The position numbers were made by a program, and so were the translations under genes. A model generated the notes under the pieces. It ran no database searches. It had not been told where the DNA came from and saw only the letters and a program-made list of their open reading frames with translations. Of a stretch of 64,000 nt of DNA, positions 12,945 to 25,123 are shown in pieces (position 1 is the stretch's first letter; each line of letters opens with the position of its first letter). The stretch comes from Stereum hirsutum FP-91666 SS1 (lineage: Eukaryota; Basidiomycota; Agaricomycetes; Russulales; Stereaceae), in assembly GCF_000264905.1 (NCBI RefSeq), contig NW_006763132.1, positions 1,155,503-1,219,502 on the forward strand. Reading direction: 5' to 3'.

Positions 12945-14368
12945 TTAGGCAGAAACGGAACCAGAAGGTAACGCTCCAGACATCGAGCCTGTGGGCACTC
13001 CACTCATCGAAATGTCTCCCCCACCAGCACTACTGTCTCCACTGGAAACCGTTACACCGCCATCAGCGTAGAGCCATGCAGCAGGTGTAAAATCGTAGAT
13101 GGCCGAAGTGTTGATGGCGACGGAGGTCCACTGATTTCAACACTCAATCAGCTTCACCGAAGCGCGGCGGGGTTGCAAACATGGGACGAGACATACCGCG
13201 AAAATCCCTTCATCGAGCGTGTCGCCAAGAAGAACATACTCGACTACAGGGTCCTGTCCGCCGTCGGCCTCGGTGGCGACGACACGGTCGTCTGCATTGG
13301 TCGTCTGCGGAAAACATTGTTAAGCACAGCGTCTCTAAGAGTATATCAAGATGTAAATCACGGACCAAGTCCTCAGTGTTCAGACTGTATGGGTACGTGG
13401 CCTCTACTTGGGTAATGAGGTCCTGGTCAAAAAACATTTGGCCGATGTGCGAGGCAACGTTTCCGACGTAGGTCCCGTTGTCGAAGAGGGTACCATTTGC
13501 AGATTGATGAGCAACGAGGTGGACATGGACGGTGCGACCTGAATAGTGACCGGGGAAAAGAGTGATGAATTGTACGACACCCTCGTCATCGGTCTTCTGA
13601 ATACCGCGAAGGAATGTAGCGTTGATATTGCTGAGGTCGGAAGAGTCACCGTTGCCACTCGCGACGACTGACCATGTAATGTCAGAGAGGCTCTAGCCAT
13701 ATGAAAGGGGAATACATTTACCTCCAGCGTATACACCGGTAGCGTTGCAGCTCCAGATGTCGATATAGACATCAGAAACAGGATCGCAGGTGTTCACGTC
13801 GACAAGCTGTAGATCAAGATAGACCGGAATCCCTTCCTGAGATTCTCTAAGATCTTGACGGACATATTCCCCGTCGACCACTGAAAGACTGATCAACGGG
13901 AGAACCTCTTCAATTAAAGTAAGCTGGCTTACTGTAAGGGCCCTCTTCTCCCTCTGGAGCCAGGACACATGTATTATTGGTGAAGATGGTGGCAGGATCA
14001 GTATTATTGGTGAGACCCGTCAAATTGGACTGATGGTCGGTGGCGAGGACAGTCGCGAGATCACGTTTGAGCGGCCCTTCAAGTCGAGAAGAGAAGTACC
14101 GAATAAGATGGACAGTATGAACGATAACCATGGAGATGGTCATACCTGTCGGCAGACCACGAGCCTTTCGGATTTGATCAGCAAGAGACTGGCGCCGTAC
14201 CATGGCACGGTCGGCGAGACCATCACGTCTACTGTACTGCGAACTGCAAGACCCAAGAGAGCGCCTCGCATTGCGCTCAAACTCGTGATCTAAGGGGGAA
14301 TGAGCGAGTGCAAAGCCGCCAGCCGCCACAGCAATAGTAGTAGACAAGAGAGCAGAGAAACGGACCAT
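12945..14368 (-). CDS. Extracellular intradiol ring-cleavage dioxygenase B
   Basis: Paralog of the preceding dioxygenase. Signal peptide about residues 1-22 (ending GFALAHS), then the same Arg-rich segment (RRSLGSCSSQYSRRDG). Ligand blocks are CVLAPEGEEGPY, and FPGHYSGRTVHVHLVAH with Tyr and two His, so the Fe site looks intact. Other shared blocks are VVDGEYVRQDLRESQ, YLDLQLVDVNTCDPV and YIDIWSCNATGVYAG. The C-terminus is Gly/Ser-rich and ends GSMSGALPSGSVSA. Intron positions match dioxygenase A. The two genes lie head-to-tail with about 1.2 kb between them, which points to a tandem duplication; residue differences are spread throughout, so it is not recent. Confidence 0.9.
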
Positions 14369-16038
14369 GGCGTCAGAGGGGAAGGGGTAGCTATATGCTT
14401 AATGAGGTTATGCCCGCGAGATGGTGTTTTTATAGGAACGAGATCTGCCCCCCATTTCGAGCCACTTTACGGAAAACACTTGTACGCAGTAACAAGGATA
14501 TACGAACACGCCCGGAATTAATATGCGCAGCCTAAATCATGACCTCTTCCATGACCTCAGGGGGGGAAATGAGGTTTGTTATCGACCATGTATAGGATAG
14601 GCACAGTCGAAAGGGCCGATATAGCATCGCCACAATCTCATAACACCGATTTTGTGATTGGTCCACAGGCCCTAGTCTAGCACGATCTGTTGAACGTCTG
14701 GTATAACCGGAGTCGGGATCGAGAGTCGCATTGGCCACTGCGGTCACAATAGAGCGCACGACGTACTCGGAAAAACGGGAATGACCTGCAAGACCCTGCT
14801 CGTGTGGGTGCTCAGGTGTAGTAAGATCCTGAAAATGAAACCATGATTTAGAGGCATGTATATGAACACGAAACACGTGTGCAAGGATATGTTGAGGACT
14901 GCATGATTTTCTAGGGAAGCCCTATACCGCAGCGACTCGGACAGCGTGTATTGCTCTCCGCAGATCCAGTCTGCAGCACTGACTGTGGATTTTGCAGCGT
15001 GATGACCTCACCAGAAGCTCAACATGGTTATCGCCCTTCAGACGGGGCGGAAGTATCACGATGTCCTGCACGAGGACAAGCGCAGTGAATGGGCATGGGA
15101 GAAATACTGTCGTCCTGATTGGTCCTTCTTGGAGAGGTTCTAGGGGGGATGAAGAGACGAAGATGATCGTAGAACTCGTTGTTGTGAGTGAGCACGAACT
15201 GCGGCACTAGTATGTATATGGTGAAGCCGACGAGCGAGTCCCTCAAATCGTGTAGCCTTTGTTTCAAGAGCTAGTAACTTACTAGGACGGCGGTGACGCG
15301 AAAAGAGAGCTGTTATAGCAGTTGACCTGTCGCAAGTCCTAGCAAGTCTGTTTAAACGTGCCCGATGTGCATGGAGAGACAACAAGCACAGGAATGAAGA
15401 AAGGATTGTGGCCAGTCACGGTGGTACCGCGTGAGAGAAATCGTTCTTGGCAATGGCTTGGCCGCAGAGTGTAGGATGCGGAGAAAGCCGGCTTTGCATC
15501 TCCGCGAACTGGACGTCGTGTGGCGAGTCTAAACTGGTACTGAAAGGTGAACCCGCTTGTGAAGATCTGCGGACGTGCTACTTCTCAAATTGCAAGGTTC
15601 CGGGACTTGGCTTCAAGGTTCGAATCATATCTCAATATCTGCATGCATCCTTTTCATGGCTCAGAGATCGTCTGGTGTTTACGCTCAACTTGCGGCACTA
15701 AAGGATAGCAGCAAACGCCACATTCGCATGGGTGACTGGGAGTCGCAACCAGACCTGCGACGACAATAGCTGACTGTTGACCCCCGTACGCAGACGCACG
15801 CATGATTGAAGAAAAGTCGAAGGCATAACCTTTCCTTTGCCAGCCCTGGGTATCGAAGATGAAAAGAAGGTAATACAAAAATGCAGTCAAGCACAGCGAG
15901 GAAACATTGCACGTCCACCATCCCATTATCACTCCTCTCTATCAACACCCTCATCAAAACAATCGCAAAAACACATCCAAAATAAAGTTAGGAGAAAACT
16001 GGTCAATCAGATCCAAGAAAGGCTACTCGAGCAATCGT
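14369..16038. other. Intergenic spacer between dioxygenase B and the repeat protein
   Basis: About 1.7 kb without a recognisable gene. It contains the promoter block of dioxygenase B (15068-15122). Several ORFs of 60-115 codons occur on both strands but show no domain, signal peptide with follow-up, or convincing splice structure. Confidence 0.45.
15068..15122 (-). promoter_or_regulatory. Promoter block upstream of dioxygenase B, with CCAAT box
   Basis: GCACGAGGACAAGCGCAGT (15068-15086) differs from the block of dioxygenase A in one base, and CCTGATTGG follows 31 bp later (CCAAT core on the minus strand at 15118-15122). It lies about 700 bp upstream of the ATG, further out than in paralog A. 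Confidence 0.45.
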
Positions 16039-18748
16039 TCAGGCGGTAGCGGCAGCGTTGCACTGGGTCTGTTGGGTACCACAGGCGTCGACAGTGAGGT
16101 CACCGGTGTTTCCGGACGAGTTCGCTGCGTTTGCGCACTGGTTGTGCTGCACGTCACTAGAACGCAAGAAATATTAGCATCACAGCTCACAAACAAAGTG
16201 GAATACGCGTACCAGGAGCGCACGAGAGCGTTCTGCTCGCTGTTGAACGCAGAGTTACCCGTCACCTGGAACTGGCCGTTTCCAACAGCGGTCACAGCGG
16301 GAGCAGTTGCTCCAAGAGAGCCAGTGAACGTCTGGAGGTTCTGGCCACTGGCAGCAGCAGCAGAGCTCGTGGCAGCAGCGGCAGCCTGTGAGGAAGGACG
16401 AATATAGATAAGCGTTAGAAAATGCTTTTTACTTTGATGAAAATACGCACTGAGGTAGCGGTGGCAGCAGCCGATGTGGCGGCGGAAGCGGCAGTGGTTG
16501 AAGCAGCAGCAGCTGATGTGGCGGCGCTCGCAGCGGCGGTGGAGGCAGCAGTTCCGGGGGAGACAGTCACACCGGTGTCGCTTACAACAGCAACAGCGGC
16601 AAAGTTGGTCGTGATACCGAAGGCGGCATTGAAGGCTATCGACGGAGATGTTAGCATATAATAGATAGACAAGGACTGCTATCCGTACCATCGGCCTGGC
16701 CACCAGTCTTCGCAGTAACAGTGTCAGCTGCAGCCTTAGCAGTCGCACAGGTCGCCTTTGCAGTAGCGTCAGCACCTGAAAAGATAGTTCGTCAGTACGA
16801 ATACCGCAGATGAAAAGCAATCAACCTTACCACACGAGTTGGTCAGAGTGTCACACATGAACTGAGTGATGATGTCGATGTTCTGGGCGGAGCCATGGTT
16901 GTACGAGGCTGAATCGAAGACACATCAGACTTTATTCTAGAGGTTGCGAAAAAGCTCCACGTACTCTGGTCAACGGGCTCGAAAGAAGTCTCCTTGCGGT
17001 TATCAAAGCCGGTGGCAAACTGGATCTGAGGAACCGTGCAAGAACCGAAGTCTCCGATGCTTGAAGAAGATGCAGTTGAGCTAGAGCTGGCGACGGCAGC
17101 ATTCGCGGTAGTTGCGACGGCGGCGGAGGCGGAGGCAGTAGTGGCGGTGGCGGCGCTGCTTGCAGCAGCAGACGAAGAACCGGTGCCGGCGATGATGTTG
17201 CCTTGATCGTCGACGGAGGCGACCGCGGCGAAGTCAGTAGTAATGCCGAACGCAGCGTTGAAAGCTGAGACACGAAAGTTAGCCACAAGCAAGGTGGTCG
17301 GGCGAACCGAGGAACGAACCATCAGCCTGTCCACCAGTCTTCGCGGTAACCTGGTCAGCAGCGGCCGAAGCAGTAGCGCAAGTAGCCTTGGCAGTCGCAT
17401 CCGCACCTGCATGAAATTTTCAAATTAACGACCACAATTGAGACGAACAACAGCTGATAAATATTTACCGCATGAGTTGGTGAGGGTGTCACACATGAAC
17501 TTGGTGATGATGTCGATACCCTGTGCAGAGCCGTGGTTGTACGAGACTAATCACAGAACAACAGTATCAGCAAAGGATAGCATCACGAACTTGGCTGAGA
17601 AATACCTTGATCGACAGGTTCGAAGGAAGTCTCCTTGCGGTTGTCGAAGCCGGTGGCGAACTGGATCTGGGGGACAGTGCAAGACCCGAAGTCTCCAATG
17701 TCGGAGGAAGACGCAGTCGAGGAGGCGGCCGCAGCAGAGGCGGTGGACGACGCAGCGGCGGTAGCAGAAGCGGAGTCAGTGGCACCTGCGGTGACGGTGG
17801 CCATGACGGTCACAGTAGCCTACAGAGAGATGAGTACAACGCTGATACTCGAGGAAAAAAATAACGTACTGCACAGACGGCGCTATCGTCAGTCGACGCC
17901 GCAGCAGCAGCTGAAGCCGTCTCGGTGACAATAGCAGTAACAGTCACAGCAGTGGCAGTAACGCAAGGAGTTGAAGAACTGGCGGCAGCATCAGTGGTAC
18001 TCGCAGCAGCAGAAGCAGCAGCGCTAGTGGAGGCTGCTGCAGCGGCGGCGACAGTAACACCCTGGTTGCTGATTTCGGGAACAGCGGCGAAGTCGGTGGT
18101 GATCCCAAATGCAGCATTGAAGGCTAAGGAGGCAATGTTGAATTCTAGGAGAAACTAGTGTAATGAGGGTTGACGTACCATCGGCCTGAGCACCAGTCTG
18201 AGCAGCTGCAGCATTAGCTGCATTCGTGGCGGTCGTGCAAGTTGCTTGCGCAGCTGTAGAAGAAATAAATTGTTGGGGATATGCACTCTGAAGATCACAA
18301 CTACGAAGACATACTAGCATCGGCACCTATGAACCGGATGATCAGCGCGCAGGTTCAATGAGCACATAAAGCATTCTACTCACCACATGAGCTGGCGAGC
18401 TGCTGGCAACTATTTTGAAGGTGTGGGTTAGCAGGCTCACTCGATGAAACAAATCGCAGATATCGCACATGAAGCCCGTAATGACAGCAATGTTATCAGC
18501 CGAGCCGTGGTTAAAGGAGGCTAGTTAAACTGTCAGCTAATGGAAACATGAAACAACCAGCAGGGCTGCTCACTTTGGTCGACAGCTTGGAAAGCGGTCT
18601 CCTTACGTCCGTCCAATCCAGCAGCGAACATGATCTGAGGAACGGAACAGCTCCCGACGTCACCGATATTCGATTGACGGGTCCAGAGAGGGCGTGCATG
18701 AGCGACTGAAGACAGCGCGGTCAAAGCAATGAGAGATGTAGCCAGCAT
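16039..18748 (-). CDS. Secreted Ala/Ser-rich protein with three tandem copies of a Cys-containing domain
   Basis: Signal peptide (MLATSLIALTALSSVAHA) is followed by three copies of one unit of about 130 residues. Each unit has GSC(S/T)VPQI near its start, then GRKETAFQAVDQ or NRKETSFEPVDQ, (F/Y)NHGSA, a FMCD...CGAD...ATC Cys cluster, and GxQADAFNAAFGITT before an Ala/Ser/Thr-rich linker. Units 2 and 3 are nearly the same and unit 1 is diverged, so the last duplication is the youngest. The C-terminal cap (TFTGSLGATAPAV, SAFNSEQNALVRSCDVQHNQCANAAN, ending in a Cys pair) occurs only once; the segments named here are shown broken by commas and are separate motifs of a longer cap. About a dozen introns. 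I recognise this as a family widespread in basidiomycetes with no established function; a cell-wall or extracellular role is inferred from the secretion signal and O-glycosylation-prone linkers. Confidence 0.8.
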
Positions 18749-21040
18749 TTTGGATGGAAGTCGTGGATGAGGTTGTAGCGAACGTGAGTTGACGAAGGAA
18801 TGAATGGGTCAAGAGACCAAATGAAGCCGAGAGTACGAAAAAAGTAAAAGGAGGCTTCAAGTCTCAAGTCGATGGGTGAATGAACAGGACCTGCGCTGAC
18901 CGAGGTTAAGGAAGGAAGTGAGCGACGCCTGGTCGAGAAAGAAACAGGGCAGAAGCAAAGGAAATGAGCCGTTCAACGACAAAAAAGACGGAGAGGGTGG
19001 GCAGAAAGAGAATGAGGGGGAAAGACTCGGAAACGCAACGGTCAGGCTTATAAACGAGAGCGTCGATAGCGACGGAGACATTACCGGTTGTTGTCAAGCG
19101 AGGTCATGTCTTCCAGAAAGCGAGCTTGAAGCAGGCGATTTGTCCCAGTGGGGGCGAAACAGTGGTACGTCGTCAAGGCGTTGCCAGGACAGGTATGCCT
19201 GGTAGGCATGCATGTAATTTTGATGTGATTTCAGAGAAGCAACAACAGGACTAGCGTGCAAACATGTCGTTCCCATCGGCATCAATTCATATACTACCAC
19301 ACCCGGGCAGAGTGTCTTGTCTCGTCCGAACATAGGGCTGTCTATGTCAGTCCACGATGAGGATGGAGCAGGAAACGCGTCCAGAGATGCAAGGATGCGT
19401 TCTGTGTATTAGAGAAAGAAATTGGATAAGACAGAACGCCGTGATGAACTTACCTCCGATATATCTCCCGTACTAATCACCCGTTCATATATACCGCTCC
19501 GAGATATAATAGCAAGTCGGTTCCGTATATCCTTCACCAGGACCAGGACGCCTGGCAGGAAGAGGTCCTTCTGTCATAGCGTACCTTGACAAACCCGCCG
19601 ATACGCCAAGAAGAAAATCCTCTAGCGGAACATTTCGTTGATGACCCGTTCAATTGAAAGATGAAAGAAGGAGTACGAAAGAGAAGCGCCGAGAACACAC
19701 GTCCTGAGATCCTGTTCATGCAGATTCAGACCTGGTAACACAGGCACCGCGGAGAACGTGCTCACCACGTCGTCGTTGCCCTCCTCTGCAGATTCATTCG
19801 CCGGAGCGCACGGTGACCATCTCCGTGAACAAAACTTCCGTCTCCCTTCCGTCTCCCAACCGTCCTCCGCGACCATCGAGAACATCAACAACCCGCAGGG
19901 GTTGCATGGTACTTACCACCGAGAACGACCGAGCTCGAGATTGAGACCGAAAGCTTTGATGTGACGCGGATGCAGAGAAGGGCGGTCCGGTGCCTGGTCG
20001 TCGTGCAATGTAATTATGTAGACGATGGGACGTGGTCGTCGGTGCATTAGAGAGATTTATTTAAAGGTCGTCATGCGAAGCAGCATCGAGAGCAGAGAAC
20101 AAGGAACCCGAGACCACGAGAGTGGTCGAACACTTGGGCAGCGGCATATTAATGGTCGTGTGGCGAGGTGTGGCGCGGATCAACAACGAAGAGTGTTCAA
20201 GTTGGAGCAAAGTTGGGGCAGGACCAGGTGAAGCTCTGGGGACGGGATCGTCGGGCAAGTGAGGAAACAGAGAAAAAAAACAAGAGAACCTTTGACCTTT
20301 TTATGTACAGCTGGCCGAGCTGCGGAGAAACATATATGTGACCACCTAACAATCATCAATGCATCTCTGGCTTGGAACTCACTGCGCAGCTCGGTATCAG
20401 TTCCTCAAGCTGAGTGAAAGTTCGATGCGGCGCCTAGACAGAGCTAGGTTGGGCATTGAAACGTTGAGAGCAGATGGGCTCACAAGAACCAGACAGGATC
20501 TTGAGGCTTGGAAGGTGTACCGATGCGATACCAATGCTGTAACCGACAACCAGTGCGCGTACAATAGCGGAGGTCCATATCCTACACAAACGTGGGGACT
20601 CAGTAGCCACAGAAACCTGCCAGGGCACCCGTCGACGAGGAGTCCAGGTAGTAGTATAGTATAGCATGGTATGGTATGCGAGCGAGTGAGGGTGGAGAAA
20701 GCGAGAGGGAGGGAGGGGAGATACGGGATGATGTGGTTGGTATATACAGTACGGTATGATGGAGAAGAATCTGACGAACAAACGGCCGTGCGCGACGTGC
20801 AGGGGACAGAGTAATGTATGTTACAGTCTTTTGAGAAAGAGATCTAGATCTAGAAGAAGCAGAAGACAAGACGATTTACAAATCTAAGGGAAAGAAGGAA
20901 ACGTTGCAGAGAGCGGTCGTCTAAGAATGCAGTGTATGTGAAGCTGAAAGTGAGAGATGATGTGCTCGAATTGTGGGAAGAGTCCAATGGTGGAGTCCAT
21001 GCAAGGGTACGATGAGAGCAGATGATGAGAAATGTCCAAA
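18749..21040. other. Long intergenic region, no gene recognised
   Basis: About 2.3 kb between the repeat protein and the CAX-type exchanger. Small ORFs (60-115 codons) on both strands lack domains or conserved motifs and several overlap each other. TATAAT-like stretches near 19500 and an A-rich run near 20270 are compatible with promoter and 3' UTR sequence. Confidence 0.4.
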
Positions 21041-24000
21041 TCAGGGAGCGCTAGCACATGAAGCGAGAGTGTACGAGAACGTAGATCCTGCAGAGGAACG
21101 AGACACGTCAGCGACTACGCGATCATCATGCAAGGATTTTGGCTTGCGACTCACCGGGATAGAACCAGAAACAGACGGCGATCACCACATAGAGGCCTGA
21201 ATAAACGCATAAGCAACGAGAATAGGCATACTATGGGAGAGTTGAACTCACAAATGAGGATCGCGCCCTCAAGCCAGTTGGACTTTCCATCCGCCACGAC
21301 GTAGCCCATGGTGTGCACGGAGATATACAACACCTGCATGAGATATATGTCAGTATGAACACGACATCGGCAATGAGTAAAGCCAACGTACGACAGACTG
21401 GAAAGGGTCGAAGAGGAGAGCAAGGGGTTTGGACATCGCCCAGCCCAGGACGATCATCAACGGAGTGACGAAGAGTGCCGTTTGCTACGATGAGGCAATG
21501 ATCAGAATATTGCATCCAAGATTTCTTTATCGAGGCGGCTTACGATCGTAGAACCGATAGCTACACTAACGCTCAGCGTCAGCTGGTCCTTGACAGACAC
21601 GTTCATGGCCGTCGCGCACTCTATAGATGAATCCAAACACATGAGCGACTCTTTCTGGCGAAAATTCGGTGAGGTGCGTACCTGCAATAGAGCTGATGGC
21701 AGGCAACAAGATTAGACCAATCCATTGCTTGCTAATCATCGGATTCAGCCCGTCCATGGCCTCCACGAGCCATTCCGCATTGACCGCCACTAACTATATC
21801 CGGTCATCAGTACGGTCGTCATTTGTTTCAGCACAGATTAATAGCACGTACCACAGTCACTGTGATCAACAATCCCAACGTCAAAGGCCAAGCCAACTTC
21901 GGTTGCTTCGGAACTACACCATCAGGCCCGACATATCTCTCTGCTGCCTCCTTCTCCTCAATCGCCCTCCTCCTCTCCCTCTCCTCGTACGCCATATCCT
22001 CGTCGAACCGGATCCCAGGCCCTGATTCGAACACAGGAACCTCCACCGTTGTGCCCACAGAAGACGAGCTCGCCATCTGTCCATGGTGTGGAACCAGCTT
22101 CACAGTCGTCCCATGCTCGGGCGCAGGTGTGGCGCCCCCCTTCGAATACACGTATCTCATACTCGAGCTCCCAGCGCTCGTTGGACTGGGGCTGGTCTCT
22201 CTCCTCCCATGGTCGATAAACTGGCTGGTCGACCCGTTCGTCAGAGGAAGCGAGATATCCGATGCGGAGGCCTCGGGCGAGTTCAGGATGTAAGACCTAG
22301 AGTGACCGAACGCATATGGCGAGTTGGTTTCGCTCTTGTGCATTCTGTTTCGCGACGATTTGGGACCTTCGGGGCTTGAGTCACGACTGCTCGAGCTCCC
22401 CGGGCTGTTGGGAAATCTCTGCGCGGGGGTCTTTGATCTGTCTTTGCCGGCGTAGGCAGCGATGTTGAGCGTCGAGCGACTGGCCATGTAAAGACTCTTG
22501 AGGGGCTTGAGATCGGGTGCCTGTAGGTCGTGGTGTTTTGACTTTTCTTCCTTGTCTTTGAAGTAATTGCGATGGGTGTAGAGCTGGAAGAAAAGGTAGG
22601 CGACGTATATCACAAGGAGAATGATAGCGACCTGTTTGAACATAATCAGCCACGCAGGCAAGAACCGATGTGGAGGATGAAACATACACCGTGGCTCATC
22701 TGGAGGATGTCAAGTCGCTGCTCAAAGGAGGCCGTGTTGCTTCCACCACTGATCGAAAAATGGTACGCGGCGGGGAGAAGAACGGCGCCGACACTGATAC
22801 TAAGCAGTGAAGAATGAACCTGCGTGGCGGCTGCGAAAAAGTTGTCAATGATCGGGATAACTAGTGGGTTCGAAGAGTACATACAAGCGTCAAAAGCTTG
22901 TTCGGTGAAGCGCAGACCGCCCGCGAAGAAGCACAATCCCAATACGAGAACTGAAGACGGCATTCGATGAGTATGATATATTGCATGAAATACAGCTTGC
23001 ACTTACGAAGCTTGCTCAACATGGAGCCAATCACTGTAAGTGTCGTAAGTAAATTATATCACTTAGGGGGCCAAGATTTGACTCACGAGTGGACTGCACG
23101 ACACTGAGCTCGCACTTCCGAAGCGCTGTAGCCTAGAATGAGATCGTCAGAAGTAGACCGTCGAAATAATCGAGAAACATGCTCACAGCTATGACTATTT
23201 CCACACTGGAAGGATGTCAGCTCATCGCTTATAGTAATGAGGAGTAAAGCTCACATGTTACTCTAGATGACCATCACAAGAGGACAGGGTTCAGTGAATT
23301 ATTGTGCTGATTATAGGGAAGAAGCAATACATACCATACTGGCATTCAACAATCCGGTTCTGGAACCTCCGATCCTATGGGCCAAGTCCCGGGTCGTCAT
23401 ATCGTGCAGCTATACTCCATAACCAAGTAAGCATCGTTCTTTCATCAAGAGAATATTCGTTTTACCTTGACAAGAGGCATCATGGCCAGGATACAGACTG
23501 GGCAAAGATGAATAGATGAGGAATTGCGGTGCGCCGCACCTGCGGTGAAACAACTTACAAATAAACACGAGCGTCTTCGATTCTTCTCCAATCAACGAGT
23601 CCACGATCCACTATCAGTTACAATTGACGGGGATGTCAGCGTTGAATGATGGTCCGATAGGTGTCCTGCTTACCGAAGCGGGCAAGAAAACAAGCAACAG
23701 GTTGAACCCTGTCGAAAGAAATGAAGTCCTGCTCCACATTACACGCAAGAGACAGGGAATGAACTTACAAGAGCCAAACAAAACGAGCCGCCAGCCTTCC
23801 CAAGGCTTCATCTTCTGCTTATCACCCTCATTACTACCGATTATTCCGCCCTTGCCACCACCCCCGGCGCCTCCGCCTCCATCATCCACTGGAGACAGCT
23901 TCTCCATATCAAAGTCGCTGTCCCCCGAATACTTGTCCTTCCGTGAATGGAACGGATGCGGCCAGTGGAAGCCGGAGGTGGTCTTCGCAGTGGAGGGATG

Positions 24001-24219
24001 CCGGTGTTGCTCGATAAGGAATGCGGTAGAGGCCATGCTGTTGGCGGAGCATTGCGATGTAGTGCGAGAGAGGGGAGGGAGAGGTATTGTGTCGAATGGG
24101 CCTTGACTATCTCGAATCGGCCGTTTGGTCGGCGTGAGGTTGGATGTTTCGTAGGAGGTGGTGTTGTTGTAAGTGTAGTTGGAAAGGATGTCATCAACGT
24201 TGGACGATGACCTCTCCAT
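21041..24219 (-). CDS. CAX-type vacuolar Ca2+/H+ exchanger (VCX1-like)
   Basis: Membrane antiporter of the CaCA/CAX family, which loads Ca2+ into the vacuole in exchange for protons. A long polar N-terminus (Gly-rich run near residue 115) precedes 11 or so helices. Family blocks: MMPLVKLHDMTTRDLAHRIG, TGLLNAS, ALRKCELSVVQSTLIGSMLS, VLVLGLCFFAGGLRFTEQ, LLSISVGAVLLPAAYHFSI, a Ser-rich cytosolic loop of about 200 residues, WIGLILLPAISSIAECATAM, and GKSNWLEGAILI before FWFYPG. The usual GN-x-x-E signatures read SNIVE and SSIAE here. Very small exons of 8 nt (23255-23262) and 19 nt (23187-23205) encode the first signature. The last exon adds a 15-residue tail and stops at 21041. Start at 24219 is the first ATG of the open frame. 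Confidence 0.85.
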
Positions 24220-25123
24220 CGCTGGAGTGGTGACAACAGGAATTAGGTTGATGAAAGAAGAGAAACTTTGATGAACGCACTAAAGGAGCAGTCGTGGGGC
24301 AAGATCTCTGGGAAAGCCTAAAGTATGGGTAGGTGATGCCGGCTAGCGTGCGAGAACAATTCTTAGAATAAAGAGCGTGGGGTATTGGAACACGTTTAGC
24401 TGCCGCGTGCTCGCTGGAACAAAAGCACGGAGCAGGGTTGAGCAAATGCTGTATTCGGAGATCGGAGAAGTAAGCGTCGTTCAACCTGGTACGAGGAGTA
24501 TATAGAGAAGAAACTCACGAGAGAGAGAGAGAGCGGGAGTGGGAGGAGGAGCACTGGGGGTTGTTGGTGGAGAGACAAAAGGGTAATAGAATATGGGCTG
24601 GCTGAAGGCGAACATGCCTATGTTTAGCCCCAAACCTGTATCGCGCTTAGCGGAGTGAATTGGTTATATTTATAACACCCCCGTTCAATAAAGAGAAGCA
24701 GAAGCGGGAGATGGGGCAGATGCCGTCGTGCCGGGGTGTTAGTCTTCCCATTTTGGCTAGTTCGCAATCCCGTTGTGTCCTTTTCTGGCCGCCTCATGCT
24801 AGCAGATCGCAGGATATTTCATAGCTTATTTAAAGACATGGTAGATGTCCCGCAATTGAGAGAGACAGGTGAAGGAGTCTGAGTGCATGGAAGGAAGGGT
24901 TGACCAATGAGCAGATGGCTTCGAAGTTCGAAAGCGTTGCAACCCCGCAGGGATAGTGGAGCCAATTCGCACCCTCAGACATGTCATGGTGTACATAACG
25001 TCGCTGCGGGGGACCGCTTCATGCAAGCGAGGAAGGACCGCCGATATCGTTGTGCGGCGCACAAACGATTGACAGCGAGTACACACGTGTCGATGCCTTC
25101 GCCAGCGCCAGTCTCAACAAAAG
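24220..25123. other. Divergent intergenic region upstream of the CAX gene and the 92-codon ORF
   Basis: No domain-bearing ORF. Contains a GA repeat (gagagagagagag near 24518-24535) and a TATA-like stretch near 24665. It probably carries the promoter of the exchanger (minus) and that of the + strand genes that follow. Confidence 0.4.

Noticed and set aside
15600..15630. GGTTCGAATC resembling a tRNA B box
   Set aside because: Neighbouring bases cannot form a T stem and no A box is found at the right distance.
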